DNA from: an uncultured Paraprevotella sp.
Lineage (GTDB): Bacteria; Bacteroidota; Bacteroidia; Bacteroidales; Bacteroidaceae
Assembly (NCBI GenBank): GCA_910586505.1
Contig: CAJUGV010000007.1
Span: 62,001-126,000 of the forward strand
Direction of reading: 5' to 3'
DNA: 64,000 nucleotides
Shown here: positions 9,525 to 18,623 of the stretch, one piece after another
Layout of the letters: each line of letters begins with the position of its first letter
Numbering within the stretch: position 1 is the first letter of the stretch
Translations under genes and position numbers: made by a program
The notes under the pieces: generated by a model
Database searches by the model: none
What the model saw: the letters and a program-made list of their open reading frames with translations, nothing else
Told to the model about the DNA's origin: nothing

Positions 9525-10242
9525 TATTAAATGTTAATATTCGGTTTAGCCCTTTAGGCACTATATATTTGTCTGCAAAGATGAGGCTTTTTATTTTGCT
9601 ATCAAAGTTAAAAATATCACCGCCAGTTAAAAAAACCAAAAGAGCAGGGTGTTTTTCTTGAAAGTATTTAATGCGTCCTTCAATTTCAAACTTCATTCCC
9701 TGAATAACTCCAGAACGGATAGAAGTTTCAGTGTCGTATCCTATTTCTGAGAATATGCCATTGCTGTCCGTTAGGGGGAGTTGGGCGGTAAATGTATTTA
9801 AACTTTTAAAGCGCATTTGTAATCCAGGCGATATGTATCCTCCCTTATAGTGGCCATGTTTGTCTATGAATTCGAATGTCAGGCAAGTTCCGGCATCTAT
9901 AATGAGTATATCATGTCCTGGATATTGTGTATAGGCGCCAACCGCAGCAGCCAGCCTGTCTGCTCCCAAAGTTTCGGGGGTCATGTAATCGTTGGTGATG
10001 GGGATTGGAGTCTGTGCATTTAAGTATAGTAGTGGGAAATCCAACTTATTTAACTGTTGTTCTGCCTCTGTTTTGATTTCGAATACATTACTGACAATAC
10101 CTTGGCTGAATGAATATTTATTCACGAATTCAGAAAGATGCTCCAGCGTTTCGTTAGAGGTCTTGATTTCTTCTACTGGAATGTCGCCGTCAAAGGCTAC
10201 CAATTTTGCCAGTGTATTTCCTATGTCAATAATTAAATTCAC
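9511..10242 (-). CDS. coaX: type III pantothenate kinase
   Basis: CoaX phosphorylates pantothenate in the first step of coenzyme A synthesis. The ASKHA-fold phosphate-1 motif IDIGNTLAK lies at the N-terminus, and LGADRLAAAVGA and IIDAGTCLTFEFID (catalytic Asp) follow; 243 residues is normal. The frame opens at an ATG at 10275, but a -7 promoter box (10263-10270, minus) lies downstream of that codon. I therefore prefer the GTG at 10242, which gives the conserved (M)NLIIDIGNT start. It is the first gene of the minus-strand envelope cluster. Confidence 0.9.
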   Translation of the reverse strand: MNLIIDIGNTLAKLVAFDGDIPVEEIKTSNETLEHLSEFVNKYSFSQGIVSNVFEIKTEAEQQLNKLDFPLLYLNAQTPIPITNDYMTPETLGADRLAAAVGAYTQYPGHDILIIDAGTCLTFEFIDKHGHYKGGYISPGLQMRFKSLNTFTAQLPLTDSNGIFSEIGYDTETSIRSGVIQGMKFEIEGRIKYFQEKHPALLVFLTGGDIFNFDSKIKSLIFADKYIVPKGLNRILTFNNELL

Positions 10243-10262
10243 GTGTACATACTTTGCGCTTG

Positions 10263-10270
10263 CAAAGTTA
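10263..10270 (-). promoter_or_regulatory. -7 promoter box for coaX cluster
   Basis: TAACTTTG on the minus strand, about 20 bases upstream of the chosen GTG start of coaX. No good -33 TTTG at standard spacing was found, so this is a half-supported call. It decides the coaX start. Confidence 0.5.
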
Positions 10271-10363
10271 ATCAAAAAATGAGATGCTGAATGAAATCTT
10301 TGTCAAAAAGATGCTGATGTTACTTTTTCCCGGTAATTTCATAGTAACAAGATGGATTTATGT

Positions 10364-10371
10364 TAACTTTG
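10364..10371 (+). promoter_or_regulatory. -7 promoter box for the DUF4105 gene
   Basis: TAACTTTG on the plus strand, 30 bases before the ATG at 10401. It is divergent from the coaX promoter in the same short intergenic region. Confidence 0.5.
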
Positions 10372-10400
10372 CGCATTTATAGTGGATATAGTGGATTGGA

Positions 10401-11576
10401 ATGCGAAGTTTAAGATTATTATTGATATATACCTTATTATATATAGTAGGAGGGGTGAATGCATCCTCTACAGATTCGGTAGAGGTTAGTTTGTTGACAT
10501 GTGCTCCCGGTCAGGAAGTTTATGCTTTGTACGGGCATACGGCGATTCGTATAAGATCCTGTGTTAATGAGGAAGATTGGGTTTTTAATTATGGGGTGTT
10601 CAGTTTTAATCGTCCACATTTTGTGTGGCGTTTTACCCGTGGTGAGTGCGATTATCAGATAGGAGCTCTGCCTTTTAAATATTTTGCTGAGGAATATAAG
10701 GAACGTGGTTCGTCCGTTTATCAGCAAGTGTTGAATTTAACGGGTGAGGAGAAAAAGCGGCTCATGGAATTATTGATGGAGAATATGCGTCCGGAGAATC
10801 GCGAGTATAGATATAACTTCCTGTATGATAACTGTACCACACGTGCCCGGGACCGTATAGAAGAGGCTGTTGACGGGATAATTATTTATCCGGAACAGGA
10901 TACTGTTCATTCTTATCGCGAAATCATACACCAATATACAGTTACACATCCATGGGCGGAGTTGGGTAATGATATCTGTTTGGGAGCTGAGGCTGATCGT
11001 CCTGTCTCTGTGAGGGAAGAGATGTTCGCACCCTTTTATTTATTGCGATATGCCAATGGAGCTAAAATACAAGATCAGGAGGGTAATGAACGCCCTTTGG
11101 TTCTTTCACAATCGGAAATAGTGAAAGGAAAAGTGATGGAGGGGAAGGGTGAGAATCTATTGTCTCCGGTTCTGTGTGCATGGGTGCTGTTCTTATGTGT
11201 GGCGGCGGCTACGTTTGCGGAGCGTTTTCATCATGGATGTTATTGGATGTTGGATGCCGGTCTGATGGTTTTGGTAGGCGGAATAGGAGTGGTGGTAGCT
11301 TTTTTGTTTTTCTTTTCCCTTCATCCTACGGTAGGGTCCAATTGGCAGATATGGGTGTTCAATCCGACCCATTTATTTGCTATGCCGTGGGTGGTATGGT
11401 GTGGCATGAAACGAAGACCTACGTCTTATCATTTACTGAATGCGGTTGTTTTAATATTATTTATGATTTTTTTCTTCGTAATACCGCAGGATTTTTGTGT
11501 GGTAGTTGTACCTTTGGCCCTATCTTTGTTGTTACGTTCATGTAGCTATCTGATAAGTTATAGAGAAGAAAAATAG
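10401..11576 (+). CDS. DUF4105 (Lnb N-terminal periplasmic domain) membrane protein
   Basis: 391 residues. A signal peptide (about 1-22) precedes a DUF4105/Lnb-N-like periplasmic domain (about 25-190) with the family blocks LLTCAPGQEVYALYGHTAIRI and YRYNFLYDNCTTRARDRI. The conserved His and Cys in these blocks resemble a papain-like/NlpC-type layout. The C-terminal half has about four to five hydrophobic helices (roughly 255-380). The biochemical role of DUF4105 is not established as far as I know. It ends 8 bases before the next gene, so the two are probably cotranscribed. Confidence 0.82.
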   Translation: MRSLRLLLIYTLLYIVGGVNASSTDSVEVSLLTCAPGQEVYALYGHTAIRIRSCVNEEDWVFNYGVFSFNRPHFVWRFTRGECDYQIGALPFKYFAEEYKERGSSVYQQVLNLTGEEKKRLMELLMENMRPENREYRYNFLYDNCTTRARDRIEEAVDGIIIYPEQDTVHSYREIIHQYTVTHPWAELGNDICLGAEADRPVSVREEMFAPFYLLRYANGAKIQDQEGNERPLVLSQSEIVKGKVMEGKGENLLSPVLCAWVLFLCVAAATFAERFHHGCYWMLDAGLMVLVGGIGVVVAFLFFFSLHPTVGSNWQIWVFNPTHLFAMPWVVWCGMKRRPTSYHLLNAVVLILFMIFFFVIPQDFCVVVVPLALSLLLRSCSYLISYREEK

Positions 11577-11584
11577 AGAAAAGT

Positions 11585-13171
11585 ATGCATTGCAGAAGTT
11601 ATCGTTTCCTGACACCGCTGATTATGGCGCTGACTTGGGCTAATATAGAAGCCCAGACGTCGAACCCTGTTCCGCGTTTGGTGGTCAATGTTACGATAGA
11701 TCAGCTGCGTACGGATTACATGGAGGCTTTTTCTTCGCTATTCGGAAACGGAGGTTTTAATAGGATGTTGCGTGACGGGCGGAGCTATATGGATGCAGCC
11801 TATCCTTTTGCGCATGTGGACCGCGCTTCTGCAGTGGCTTGTGTCATGACCGGAACTGTTCCTTATGATAATGGTATCGTTGGAGAACGATGGATGGATC
11901 GCAAGACCTTGCGTCCCATGTATTGTGTAGATGATGCTTCCTGTCAGGGATGGTTGACTTCCGAGAAATATTCTCCGGCATCTTTGAATGTATCGACGAT
12001 AACGGATGAATTAAAGATGGCTACCGGAGGGCGGGCGTTGGTTTATGGTATAGCTCCGGATGCCGATGCTGCAATATTGACGGCCGGACATGCGGCAGAC
12101 GGTGCTTTCTGGATAGACGATGCTTCCGGACAATGGAGTAGTACTTCCTATTATGGACAATATCCGGATTGGGCTTTACGTTATGATGTTTCCGGTCGGT
12201 TGTCCAGCCGTATTTCTGATATGTCATGGACGCCTGTCAGCCCTATTGTAGAGAATTTCAATTTCTTTATTTCCCCTCAGGACAGCAAGGGATTTACCCA
12301 CAAGTTTACAGGAGATCGCAAGATACAGGAATTCAAGACGAGTGCTTATGTAAATGAAGAGGTAAACCGTTTTGTCAGACATTGTCTGGAGAATACGGAG
12401 TTGGGTAGAGACCGCGTGACGGATTTTTTGTCTCTGACCTATTATGCCGGAACATTTGATCATAAACCTGTGTCGGAGTGTCCGGTTGAGTTGCAGGATA
12501 CTTATGTACGTCTTGATTTGAAACTGGAGGAACTGATTACGCTGTTAGAAAAGAAAATCGGTGCCGGCCGGTTCTTATTAGTGGTAAGTTCTACAGGCTA
12601 TGCAGATGATGAAATCACTGATTGTACGCAATATCGTATTCCTACGGGAACTTTTAGCATTACGCGTGCTTCCGCATTGCTGAATATGTATTTGATGGCT
12701 GTGTATGGCCAGGGACAGTATGTGGAGACGGAATTCGGTTCGCAATTATTCCTGAATCAGAAACTGATAGAGGACAAACAGTTGAACTTGAGTGATGTTT
12801 TGACCCGTTCGCAGGCTTTTCTTATTCAGATGGCCGGAGTAAAGGATGTCTATACTTCACAGCGTTTGGCATTGTCGGCTGGAGAGACTGCAATACGTCG
12901 CTTGCGAAACAGTTTTAATCAAATGCGTTCCGGAGACGTTTTTATCGAAGTCTCCCCGGGATGGAAATTAAAGAATGAAGAGACTCATGAACAGAAGCTG
13001 GAGCGAGCTTCTTTTGTAGGCTTTCCCTTGTTTTTCTTTGGATGTAATGTACGGCCAGAGACCATAAAGACCCCTGTGACGGTAGATTGTATCGCTCCCA
13101 CATTGGCCCGTTTTATGCGGATCAGAGCGCCCAACGCTTGTTCTACCGCACCTTTGTCAGCCGTTCGCTGA
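11585..13171 (+). CDS. alkaline-phosphatase-superfamily protein (PafA-like), probably catalytically degenerate
   Basis: 528 residues with a signal peptide (about 1-23) and the overall PafA-type fold signature: VTIDQLRTDYM (metal Asp at D39), GGFNRMLRDG, TGTVPYDNGIVGERW, AILTAGHAADGAFW, LQDTYVRLDLKLEEL and a terminal IAPTLARFMRIRAPNA. From my recollection of PafA, the nucleophile Thr aligns with R80 (HVDRASA), the metal Asp/His pair ADHG aligns with SSTGY (335-339), the D-x3-H ligand motif is not preserved around 290-294, and the last His before P-L-F-F-F-G is Gly. Fold family is well supported; loss of activity is inferred from that unaided alignment. The gene lies between a DUF4105 gene and secA. 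Confidence 0.75.
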   Translation: MHCRSYRFLTPLIMALTWANIEAQTSNPVPRLVVNVTIDQLRTDYMEAFSSLFGNGGFNRMLRDGRSYMDAAYPFAHVDRASAVACVMTGTVPYDNGIVGERWMDRKTLRPMYCVDDASCQGWLTSEKYSPASLNVSTITDELKMATGGRALVYGIAPDADAAILTAGHAADGAFWIDDASGQWSSTSYYGQYPDWALRYDVSGRLSSRISDMSWTPVSPIVENFNFFISPQDSKGFTHKFTGDRKIQEFKTSAYVNEEVNRFVRHCLENTELGRDRVTDFLSLTYYAGTFDHKPVSECPVELQDTYVRLDLKLEELITLLEKKIGAGRFLLVVSSTGYADDEITDCTQYRIPTGTFSITRASALLNMYLMAVYGQGQYVETEFGSQLFLNQKLIEDKQLNLSDVLTRSQAFLIQMAGVKDVYTSQRLALSAGETAIRRLRNSFNQMRSGDVFIEVSPGWKLKNEETHEQKLERASFVGFPLFFFGCNVRPETIKTPVTVDCIAPTLARFMRIRAPNACSTAPLSAVR

Positions 13172-13215
13172 TAAAAATCAGGGATTATTTCCTATTCTTA
13201 TACTCTTTTTTTAAT

Positions 13216-13223
13216 TAACTTTG
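13216..13223 (+). promoter_or_regulatory. -7 promoter box for secA
   Basis: TAACTTTG, 50 bases before the chosen secA ATG. A GTG at 13231 opens the same frame but would coincide with the predicted transcription start, so the ATG at 13273 is preferred. Confidence 0.55.
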
Positions 13224-13272
13224 CGCTATTGTGCGTAAAGTATGTGGTGTAAATAAAAACAAAACAAAAAAT

Positions 13273-16200
13273 ATGGATATTAATAAGTTTTTGAGCAAGC
13301 TTTTCGGGAATAAGTCTACGCGTGACATGAGGTTGATTCAGCCGCTGGTAGAGAATGTGAAAAAGGCCTATCCCGAGATTCAGGGACTCAGTAATGATGC
13401 TTTGCGTGCCAAGACGCAGGAAGTAAGAAAATATGTGCAGTCTGCAGCCGACGATCTTAAAGTAAAGATTGCGGAGCTGAAGGCCAAGGTGGAAGAAACT
13501 CCGATAGAAGACCGCGCCTCTATGTTCTCACAAATTGATAAATTGGAGAAAGATGTGCTGGAGCGTTATGAGCAGGCCTTAAACGAGGTGATGCCGGTTG
13601 TATTCTCCATAGTGAAAGCTACGGCAGAGCGTTTTGCGACCCATGAGATAGTGGATGTGACGGCGAATGATTTCGACCGTGAACTGGCGGCCAAATACGA
13701 TTTCGTAGATATTGAGGGAGACACGGCGCACTATCATAACCATTGGACAGCCGGAGGAAACGACACCGTATGGAATATGATCCACTATGATGTGCAGCTC
13801 TTCGGTGGTGTCGTATTGCATCAGGGAAAGATTGCCGAGATGGCTACCGGAGAAGGAAAGACACTGGTGGCTACGTTGCCGGTGTTCCTGAACGCCTTGA
13901 CCGGAAACGGCGTACATGTTGTCACGGTGAATGACTATCTGGCCAAGCGTGACTCCGAATGGATGGGACCGCTGTATATGTTCCACGGTATGAGTGTGGA
14001 CTGCATAGACAAGCACCAGCCGAACAGTGACGCCCGTCGCCGTGCTTATTTGGCAGATATTACGTTTGGTACGAACAACGAGTTCGGTTTCGATTATCTG
14101 CGCGACAACATGGCCACCAATCCTAAGGATCTGGTGCAGCGTGCTCACAACTACGCCATCGTAGACGAGGTGGACTCGGTGTTGATAGATGATGCCCGTA
14201 CGCCGTTGATTATTTCCGGTCCCGTACCTAAGGGCGACGACCAGCTTTTCGAACAATATCAGCCGTTGGTGGAGAAGCTGGTGGGAGTCCAGCGCCAGTT
14301 GGCCACGCAATATCTGGCGGAAGCCAAGCAGATGATATCCTCCGGTGAGAAAGATAAAGTCGAACAGGGATTCCTGCAACTTTACCGCAGTCATAAGGCA
14401 TTGCCCAAGAACAAGCCCTTGATTAAATATCTGTCCGAACAGGGAATCAAGTCCGGAATGCTGAAGACGGAGGAGATCTATATGGAAAACAACAACAAAC
14501 GCATGCCGGAGGCTGTGGAACCGTTGTATTTCGTGGTAGACGAGAAATTGAACAGCGTGGATTTGACAGATAAGGGTTTTGCTTGGCTGGCCAATGCCAC
14601 ATCCGACCCCGAATTGTTCGTGATGCCGGATATCACGACGGCTATGTCGGAACTTGAGGCGGACAAAAACCTGTCCGACGAGGAACGGGTGATGAAGAAA
14701 GACCAGCTTTACTCTGAATATGCCGTGAAGAGCGAGCGCATGCACACCTTGCAGCAGTTGCTGAAAGCCTATACCATGTTCAACCGTGACGACGAATATG
14801 TCATCATTGACGGTGAGGTCAAGATTGTGGATGAGCAGACCGGCCGTATCATGGACGGTCGCCGCTGGAGCGACGGACTGCATCAGGCTGTAGAGGCCAA
14901 GGAACATGTCAAGGTGCAGGCTGCCACCCAGACTTTTGCTACGATTACACTGCAGAACTATTTCCGTATGTATCATAAGCTGTCCGGTATGACCGGTACG
15001 GCAGTCACCGAGGCCGGGGAGTTCTGGGATATCTATAAACTTGATGTGGTGGAGATCCCGACCAATCGTCCGATAGCCCGAAAGGATATGAACGACCGCG
15101 TTTACAAGACGCAACGTGAGAAATACAAGGCTGTCATTACGGAAATAGAAGAATTGGTGAAGGTGGGCCGTCCGGTGCTGGTCGGTACGACATCGGTAGA
15201 GATTTCGGAAATGTTGAGCAAGATGCTCCAGATGCGTAAGATACCCCACAATGTACTGAACGCCAAGTTGCATCAGCAGGAGGCCGACATCGTGGCCAAG
15301 GCCGGTCAGAGCAGTACGGTGACCATTGCCACTAATATGGCCGGTCGTGGTACGGACATCAAGCTGAGCGATGAAGTAAAGGCTGCGGGAGGTCTGGCTA
15401 TTATCGGAACGGAGCGTCATGAGAGCCGTCGTGTGGACCGCCAGTTGCGCGGCCGTGCCGGACGTCAGGGAGACCCGGGTTCCTCCGTGTTCTTCGTGTC
15501 GCTTGAAGACAAACTGATGCGTCTGTTTGCCAGCGAGCGTATCTCCAAGGTGATGGACCGTCTGGGCTTTGAGGAAGGAGAGATGATCGAGCACAACATG
15601 ATCAGCAAGTCAATCGAACGGGCTCAGAAGAAAGTGGAGGAGAACCACTTCGGAGTGCGTAAACGCTTGCTGGAATATGATGATGTGATGAATAAGCAGC
15701 GTACCGTAGTCTACGAGAAGCGCCGTCATGCCTTGATGGGCGAACGCATCGGCATGGACATTGCCAATATGATCTGGGACCGTTGTGTGAATATCATTGA
15801 GAACAATGACTATCAGGGCTGTAAGGAGTGTTTTATCGAAGTGATGGCCATGGAAGTGCCCTTCACGGAAGATGAGATGACAGAGATGAAGCGTGAGGAA
15901 TTATGTGAAAAGGCGTTTCAGGCTGCCATGGCCCGCTTCAAGCAGAAGACCGAGACGCTGGCGGCAGTGGCGCAACCTGTCATCAAGCAGGTTTATGAGG
16001 CCCAAGGCCATATGTATGAGAATATCATGGTGCCGGTGACGGACGGTCGCCGTATCTATCAGATCTCCGCCCCGCTTAAGGAAGCATACGAGACCGAGAG
16101 CCATTCCGTAGTGAAAGCTTTTGAGAAAGCCATCATGTTGCATACCATAGACGAGGCATGGAAGGAGAACCTACGCGAACTGGACGAACTGAAACACTCG

Positions 16201-16569
16201 GTGCAGAATGCCAGCTATGAGCAGAAAGACCCGTTGCTGATATTCAAACTGGAGAGCGTGAAGCTGTTCGACAATATGGTGAATAAGATCAACAACCAGA
16301 CGGTGAGTGTGCTGATGCGCGGACAGATACCGGTACAACAGCCTGAGCAGGTGCGTGAGTCTGCTCCCGAGCAGATGCCGCGTCAGGAAAGATATGTGGA
16401 GTCTCGTGAAGATCTGACCGATCCGAATCAGGCGGAAGCAGCCCGTAGGGATACACGCGAAAGACAGAAGCCGCAACCGGTGGTGGCCGACAAACTTCCC
16501 GGACGCAACGAACCTTGTCCGTGCGGAAGCGGCAAGAAGTTTAAGAATTGTCACGGACGCGGCTTGTAA
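13273..16569 (+). CDS. secA: preprotein translocase ATPase SecA
   Basis: Motor ATPase of the Sec pathway, driving preproteins through SecYEG. The protein has 1098 residues, longer than E. coli SecA and typical of Bacteroidetes. Walker A is in MATGEGKTL, and the DEVDS Walker B lies in IVDEVDSVLIDDARTPLIISG. IATNMAGRGTDIKL and QLRGRAGRQGDPGSS mark the second motor half. The C-terminal zinc motif CPCGSGKKFKNCHG, used for SecB/lipid contact, is intact. The start MDINKFLSKLFGNKSTRD matches the conserved N-terminus. The large antisense open frame inside it (13579-15594) is a codon-usage shadow. Confidence 0.98.
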   Translation: MDINKFLSKLFGNKSTRDMRLIQPLVENVKKAYPEIQGLSNDALRAKTQEVRKYVQSAADDLKVKIAELKAKVEETPIEDRASMFSQIDKLEKDVLERYEQALNEVMPVVFSIVKATAERFATHEIVDVTANDFDRELAAKYDFVDIEGDTAHYHNHWTAGGNDTVWNMIHYDVQLFGGVVLHQGKIAEMATGEGKTLVATLPVFLNALTGNGVHVVTVNDYLAKRDSEWMGPLYMFHGMSVDCIDKHQPNSDARRRAYLADITFGTNNEFGFDYLRDNMATNPKDLVQRAHNYAIVDEVDSVLIDDARTPLIISGPVPKGDDQLFEQYQPLVEKLVGVQRQLATQYLAEAKQMISSGEKDKVEQGFLQLYRSHKALPKNKPLIKYLSEQGIKSGMLKTEEIYMENNNKRMPEAVEPLYFVVDEKLNSVDLTDKGFAWLANATSDPELFVMPDITTAMSELEADKNLSDEERVMKKDQLYSEYAVKSERMHTLQQLLKAYTMFNRDDEYVIIDGEVKIVDEQTGRIMDGRRWSDGLHQAVEAKEHVKVQAATQTFATITLQNYFRMYHKLSGMTGTAVTEAGEFWDIYKLDVVEIPTNRPIARKDMNDRVYKTQREKYKAVITEIEELVKVGRPVLVGTTSVEISEMLSKMLQMRKIPHNVLNAKLHQQEADIVAKAGQSSTVTIATNMAGRGTDIKLSDEVKAAGGLAIIGTERHESRRVDRQLRGRAGRQGDPGSSVFFVSLEDKLMRLFASERISKVMDRLGFEEGEMIEHNMISKSIERAQKKVEENHFGVRKRLLEYDDVMNKQRTVVYEKRRHALMGERIGMDIANMIWDRCVNIIENNDYQGCKECFIEVMAMEVPFTEDEMTEMKREELCEKAFQAAMARFKQKTETLAAVAQPVIKQVYEAQGHMYENIMVPVTDGRRIYQISAPLKEAYETESHSVVKAFEKAIMLHTIDEAWKENLRELDELKHSVQNASYEQKDPLLIFKLESVKLFDNMVNKINNQTVSVLMRGQIPVQQPEQVRESAPEQMPRQERYVESREDLTDPNQAEAARRDTRERQKPQPVVADKLPGRNEPCPCGSGKKFKNCHGRGL

Positions 16570-16606
16570 TCCTATGTAGGTTAGACAGCTCGGCTGTATG
16601 AAATAT

Positions 16607-16660
16607 CTTCGCTCCAGGAGGGAATTTTTAGAACATTCTCTTTTGGGGCGAAGTTTCTTT
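16607..16660 (+). terminator. probable secA terminator
   Basis: A 10-bp inverted repeat (16607-16616 with 16644-16653, one G-T pair) with a long loop is followed by TTTCTTTTG. It lies 38 bases after the secA stop codon. The long loop makes it weaker than other terminators in the window. Confidence 0.5.
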
Positions 16661-16697
16661 TGTGCCTTTCGGTATGATGTGCAGATGACATTAAAAT

Positions 16698-16753
16698 TTC
16701 GTGCTCATCATTTTTTTATTTCATGGGCACCGTTTTTTTATTTCGTGCGCAGT
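16698..16753 (+). repeat. dispersed intergenic repeat, copy 1
   Basis: Begins TTCGTGCTCATCATTTTT (16698-16715) and continues to TTTTTTTATTTCGTGCGCAG plus T (16733-16753). The second block matches copy 3 at 19 of 21 bases and the first block at 16 of 18. Located between secA and the lipoprotein triad. Confidence 0.5.
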
Positions 16754-17237
16754 AAATTTTTCCGTAGTGCCCGTGCCGTTCGGGGAGTCTCCGAATAGGA
16801 AAGTTCTTTTCCGGTCTTCCTGTGCGCTCTGTTGGGTATATTGTTTGTACGAGGTCTCTCTGATAATGCCATTCCATGCTGGAAATCACTCTTGTACAGA
16901 GGTGAATGGGAAGTAGTAAGGTCGGGATTTTATGTCGTAAAAAAACAGACAATTTCTTTTTTTCTTTCTTCTCATTTCGTATATTTGTAAAGTGAGTGGA
17001 GGATTTATTTGAGGCGAATGATTTTTTAATGACAAATATACGATGAAAAACAAAGTGCCGGTTAACAATTATTTGTGTGCAGGATTTGGCAGGATGCCGA
17101 ATTTTGTTACTCTCTCTTTCTCTCTCTGTATAAATACTTTCTTTAATATCCTTACAGACAGGTTGTGGTTTGGGAAGGCGGCGGGGGATGTCGGAATATT
17201 CCGTTGGATATTTTTTTATTTTAAAAACTTTAATGAT

Positions 17238-17969
17238 ATGGACAGTGGATGTAACGCGCGTTTCGTGACGGGAACGAAGTGTGGTGCCATCGGTCTGGCG
17301 TTTGTTGCAGTGGCCATGTCTTTTTCTTCATGCAGCGTGGGTACTCTCTTCAGGGAGGAAATGGTGAAAGAAAAAGCGATGGTGTTGCTGACCGACAGTA
17401 CGAGGTGGACGGGTAAGACAGTTTTGCCTGATTATCGGAAGAAGAAACTTCGGTTTGTCACGTCTGAGGGCAAAAGAGTGAGGCTTGAGTCCGGAAAGGT
17501 GAAAGAACTTCGTTTCAGACATGATGACGTGTTGGATGTGTTTGTTTATCTTCCTTATGTGGATCGTTCGGGCAAGGAGCGTGATGCGGCATGGATGAAC
17601 TGCCAGGGGCGGGGAACTCATCTGCGTATTGCCTTAATGGGGGCAAGCTGGCATTTTACACGTAAGGGGGAACTGGAACCGGTGAGTTTTGCCAACGGAG
17701 ATGTTTATATTGTGGGGATCAAGAATGGCGAGAAGGGGCATTACATTGCCAATCTGGGACGTACGAAGGTGGCCTTGGGCCGGGCTTTATGCAAGTTTCT
17801 TGCCGATGATCCGGAATTGTGCGCCGGAATCAGTTCCGGCGAGGTGAACGTTTTCGATTTTCAGGAGATATGCAGAAGGTATGTTCCTCGCCGGCGGCGT
17901 GAGGACGGACTTTTTGAGGTTCGCCTGTCCGCAGACAAAGAAGAGGATGCGAAAGGAGGTACGGTATGA
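17238..17969 (+). CDS. putative lipoprotein, first of a paralogous pair
   Basis: Not recognised. I start it at the ATG at 17238, which gives 243 residues with a hydrophobic signal (about 16-31) ending in a lipobox SFSSC. It shares its whole plan with the lipoprotein two genes downstream. Both have a basic beta-rich middle (a GxxWHF or GKRWMV segment) and both end in a conserved block: LADDPELCAGISSGEVNVFD followed by FQEICRRY here, LSDDPDLCRAIEAKEIDPFD followed by FDTICAEY there. The two therefore look like paralogs from a duplication. It overlaps the next gene by 4 bases (ATGA), so translation is coupled. Probably outer-membrane or periplasmic; function unknown. Confidence 0.72.
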   Translation: MDSGCNARFVTGTKCGAIGLAFVAVAMSFSSCSVGTLFREEMVKEKAMVLLTDSTRWTGKTVLPDYRKKKLRFVTSEGKRVRLESGKVKELRFRHDDVLDVFVYLPYVDRSGKERDAAWMNCQGRGTHLRIALMGASWHFTRKGELEPVSFANGDVYIVGIKNGEKGHYIANLGRTKVALGRALCKFLADDPELCAGISSGEVNVFDFQEICRRYVPRRRREDGLFEVRLSADKEEDAKGGTV

Positions 17970-18583
17970 GAAAGAAAGTGATATTCGTGGTATTTTGCCT
18001 CGTGTGGTGCGTGACGGTTACGGTGCAGGCGCAGCAGCATGGATGGGCGCAGTATTCATTCTCTGGAGGCTATGAGAACTTTGCCCATACTTATGAAAAG
18101 TCCGGTTATATGTTCACGGCGGATGTGGAGGCACATGGACGCCGTAAGATATTCGGTGCGTTTCTGGTGGGGATGTCGGCTTATGAGGGTTTGCAGCCCG
18201 TATGGGTGGATTACGGTAAGGAACGGATTTCCGACAATATATCCGACCGCAGGACCCAGATCATCTTCGCCGCGGGGCCGGGCTTTGACTTCTTAAGCAA
18301 TCATATAGACCGTTTTTATCTGTCTCTTTATGGCGGATATGCCATAGTCAATTATGAATATGATTATTTCAACGCTAAGGTGAGGGAATTCCGGGATGAA
18401 AGCCGCAACGGCTTGACGGGGCTGATGAGACTGGGGTATGAACACCAGTGCGGCCGCTCTTGGGCGATAGGCGCTTTTTTGCAGGGAGCCTATATCGGCG
18501 AGGAATTGAATTGGGCTGTAGGCGTCCGTATCGGTTTCCGTACAAGTGATTTTCATACGAAGAGACTTCCCGCCACTTATTGA
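17966..18583 (+). CDS. small outer-membrane beta-barrel protein
   Basis: 205 residues. A signal peptide (about 1-23, cut at VQAQ-Q) is followed by alternating aromatic strands (WAQYSFSGGYENF, FYLSLYGGYAIVNYEYDYF, LMRLGYEHQCG, WAVGVRIGFRTSDF), fitting an 8-stranded barrel. Sandwiched between two paralogous lipoproteins and translationally coupled to the first, it probably forms an envelope complex with them. I do not recognise a named family. Confidence 0.72.
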   Translation: MRKKVIFVVFCLVWCVTVTVQAQQHGWAQYSFSGGYENFAHTYEKSGYMFTADVEAHGRRKIFGAFLVGMSAYEGLQPVWVDYGKERISDNISDRRTQIIFAAGPGFDFLSNHIDRFYLSLYGGYAIVNYEYDYFNAKVREFRDESRNGLTGLMRLGYEHQCGRSWAIGAFLQGAYIGEELNWAVGVRIGFRTSDFHTKRLPATY

Positions 18584-18623
18584 CGGAAAAGATAGTAAAT
18601 GATTCAACAACCTTTTAAAAAGA

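Larger units (their letters stand above)
16570..17237 (+). other. non-coding stretch between secA and the lipoprotein triad
   Basis: About 670 bases without a convincing gene. It holds the probable secA terminator, one copy of a short dispersed repeat (16698-16753), and a -7-like box TATATTTG (16980-16987) that could drive the following operon. A frame is open from an ATG at 17043 and joins the lipoprotein gene, but the first 65 codons look non-coding and would bury the lipobox near residue 97. Confidence 0.5.

Noticed and set aside
13579..15594. 671-codon minus-strand open frame inside secA
   Set aside because: It lies wholly antisense to an unmistakable secA gene, has a low-complexity His/Leu/Arg-rich translation with no recognisable motif, and has no promoter. 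It is a codon-usage shadow.
16598..16952. Several 60-80 codon frames on both strands after secA
   Set aside because: They overlap each other, are Phe/Ser/Arg-rich, and coincide with a terminator and a repeat.
17043..17237. N-terminal extension of the first lipoprotein gene
   Set aside because: It would put the lipobox near residue 97 and the added residues show no domain or signal peptide; the ATG at 17238 gives a standard lipoprotein.
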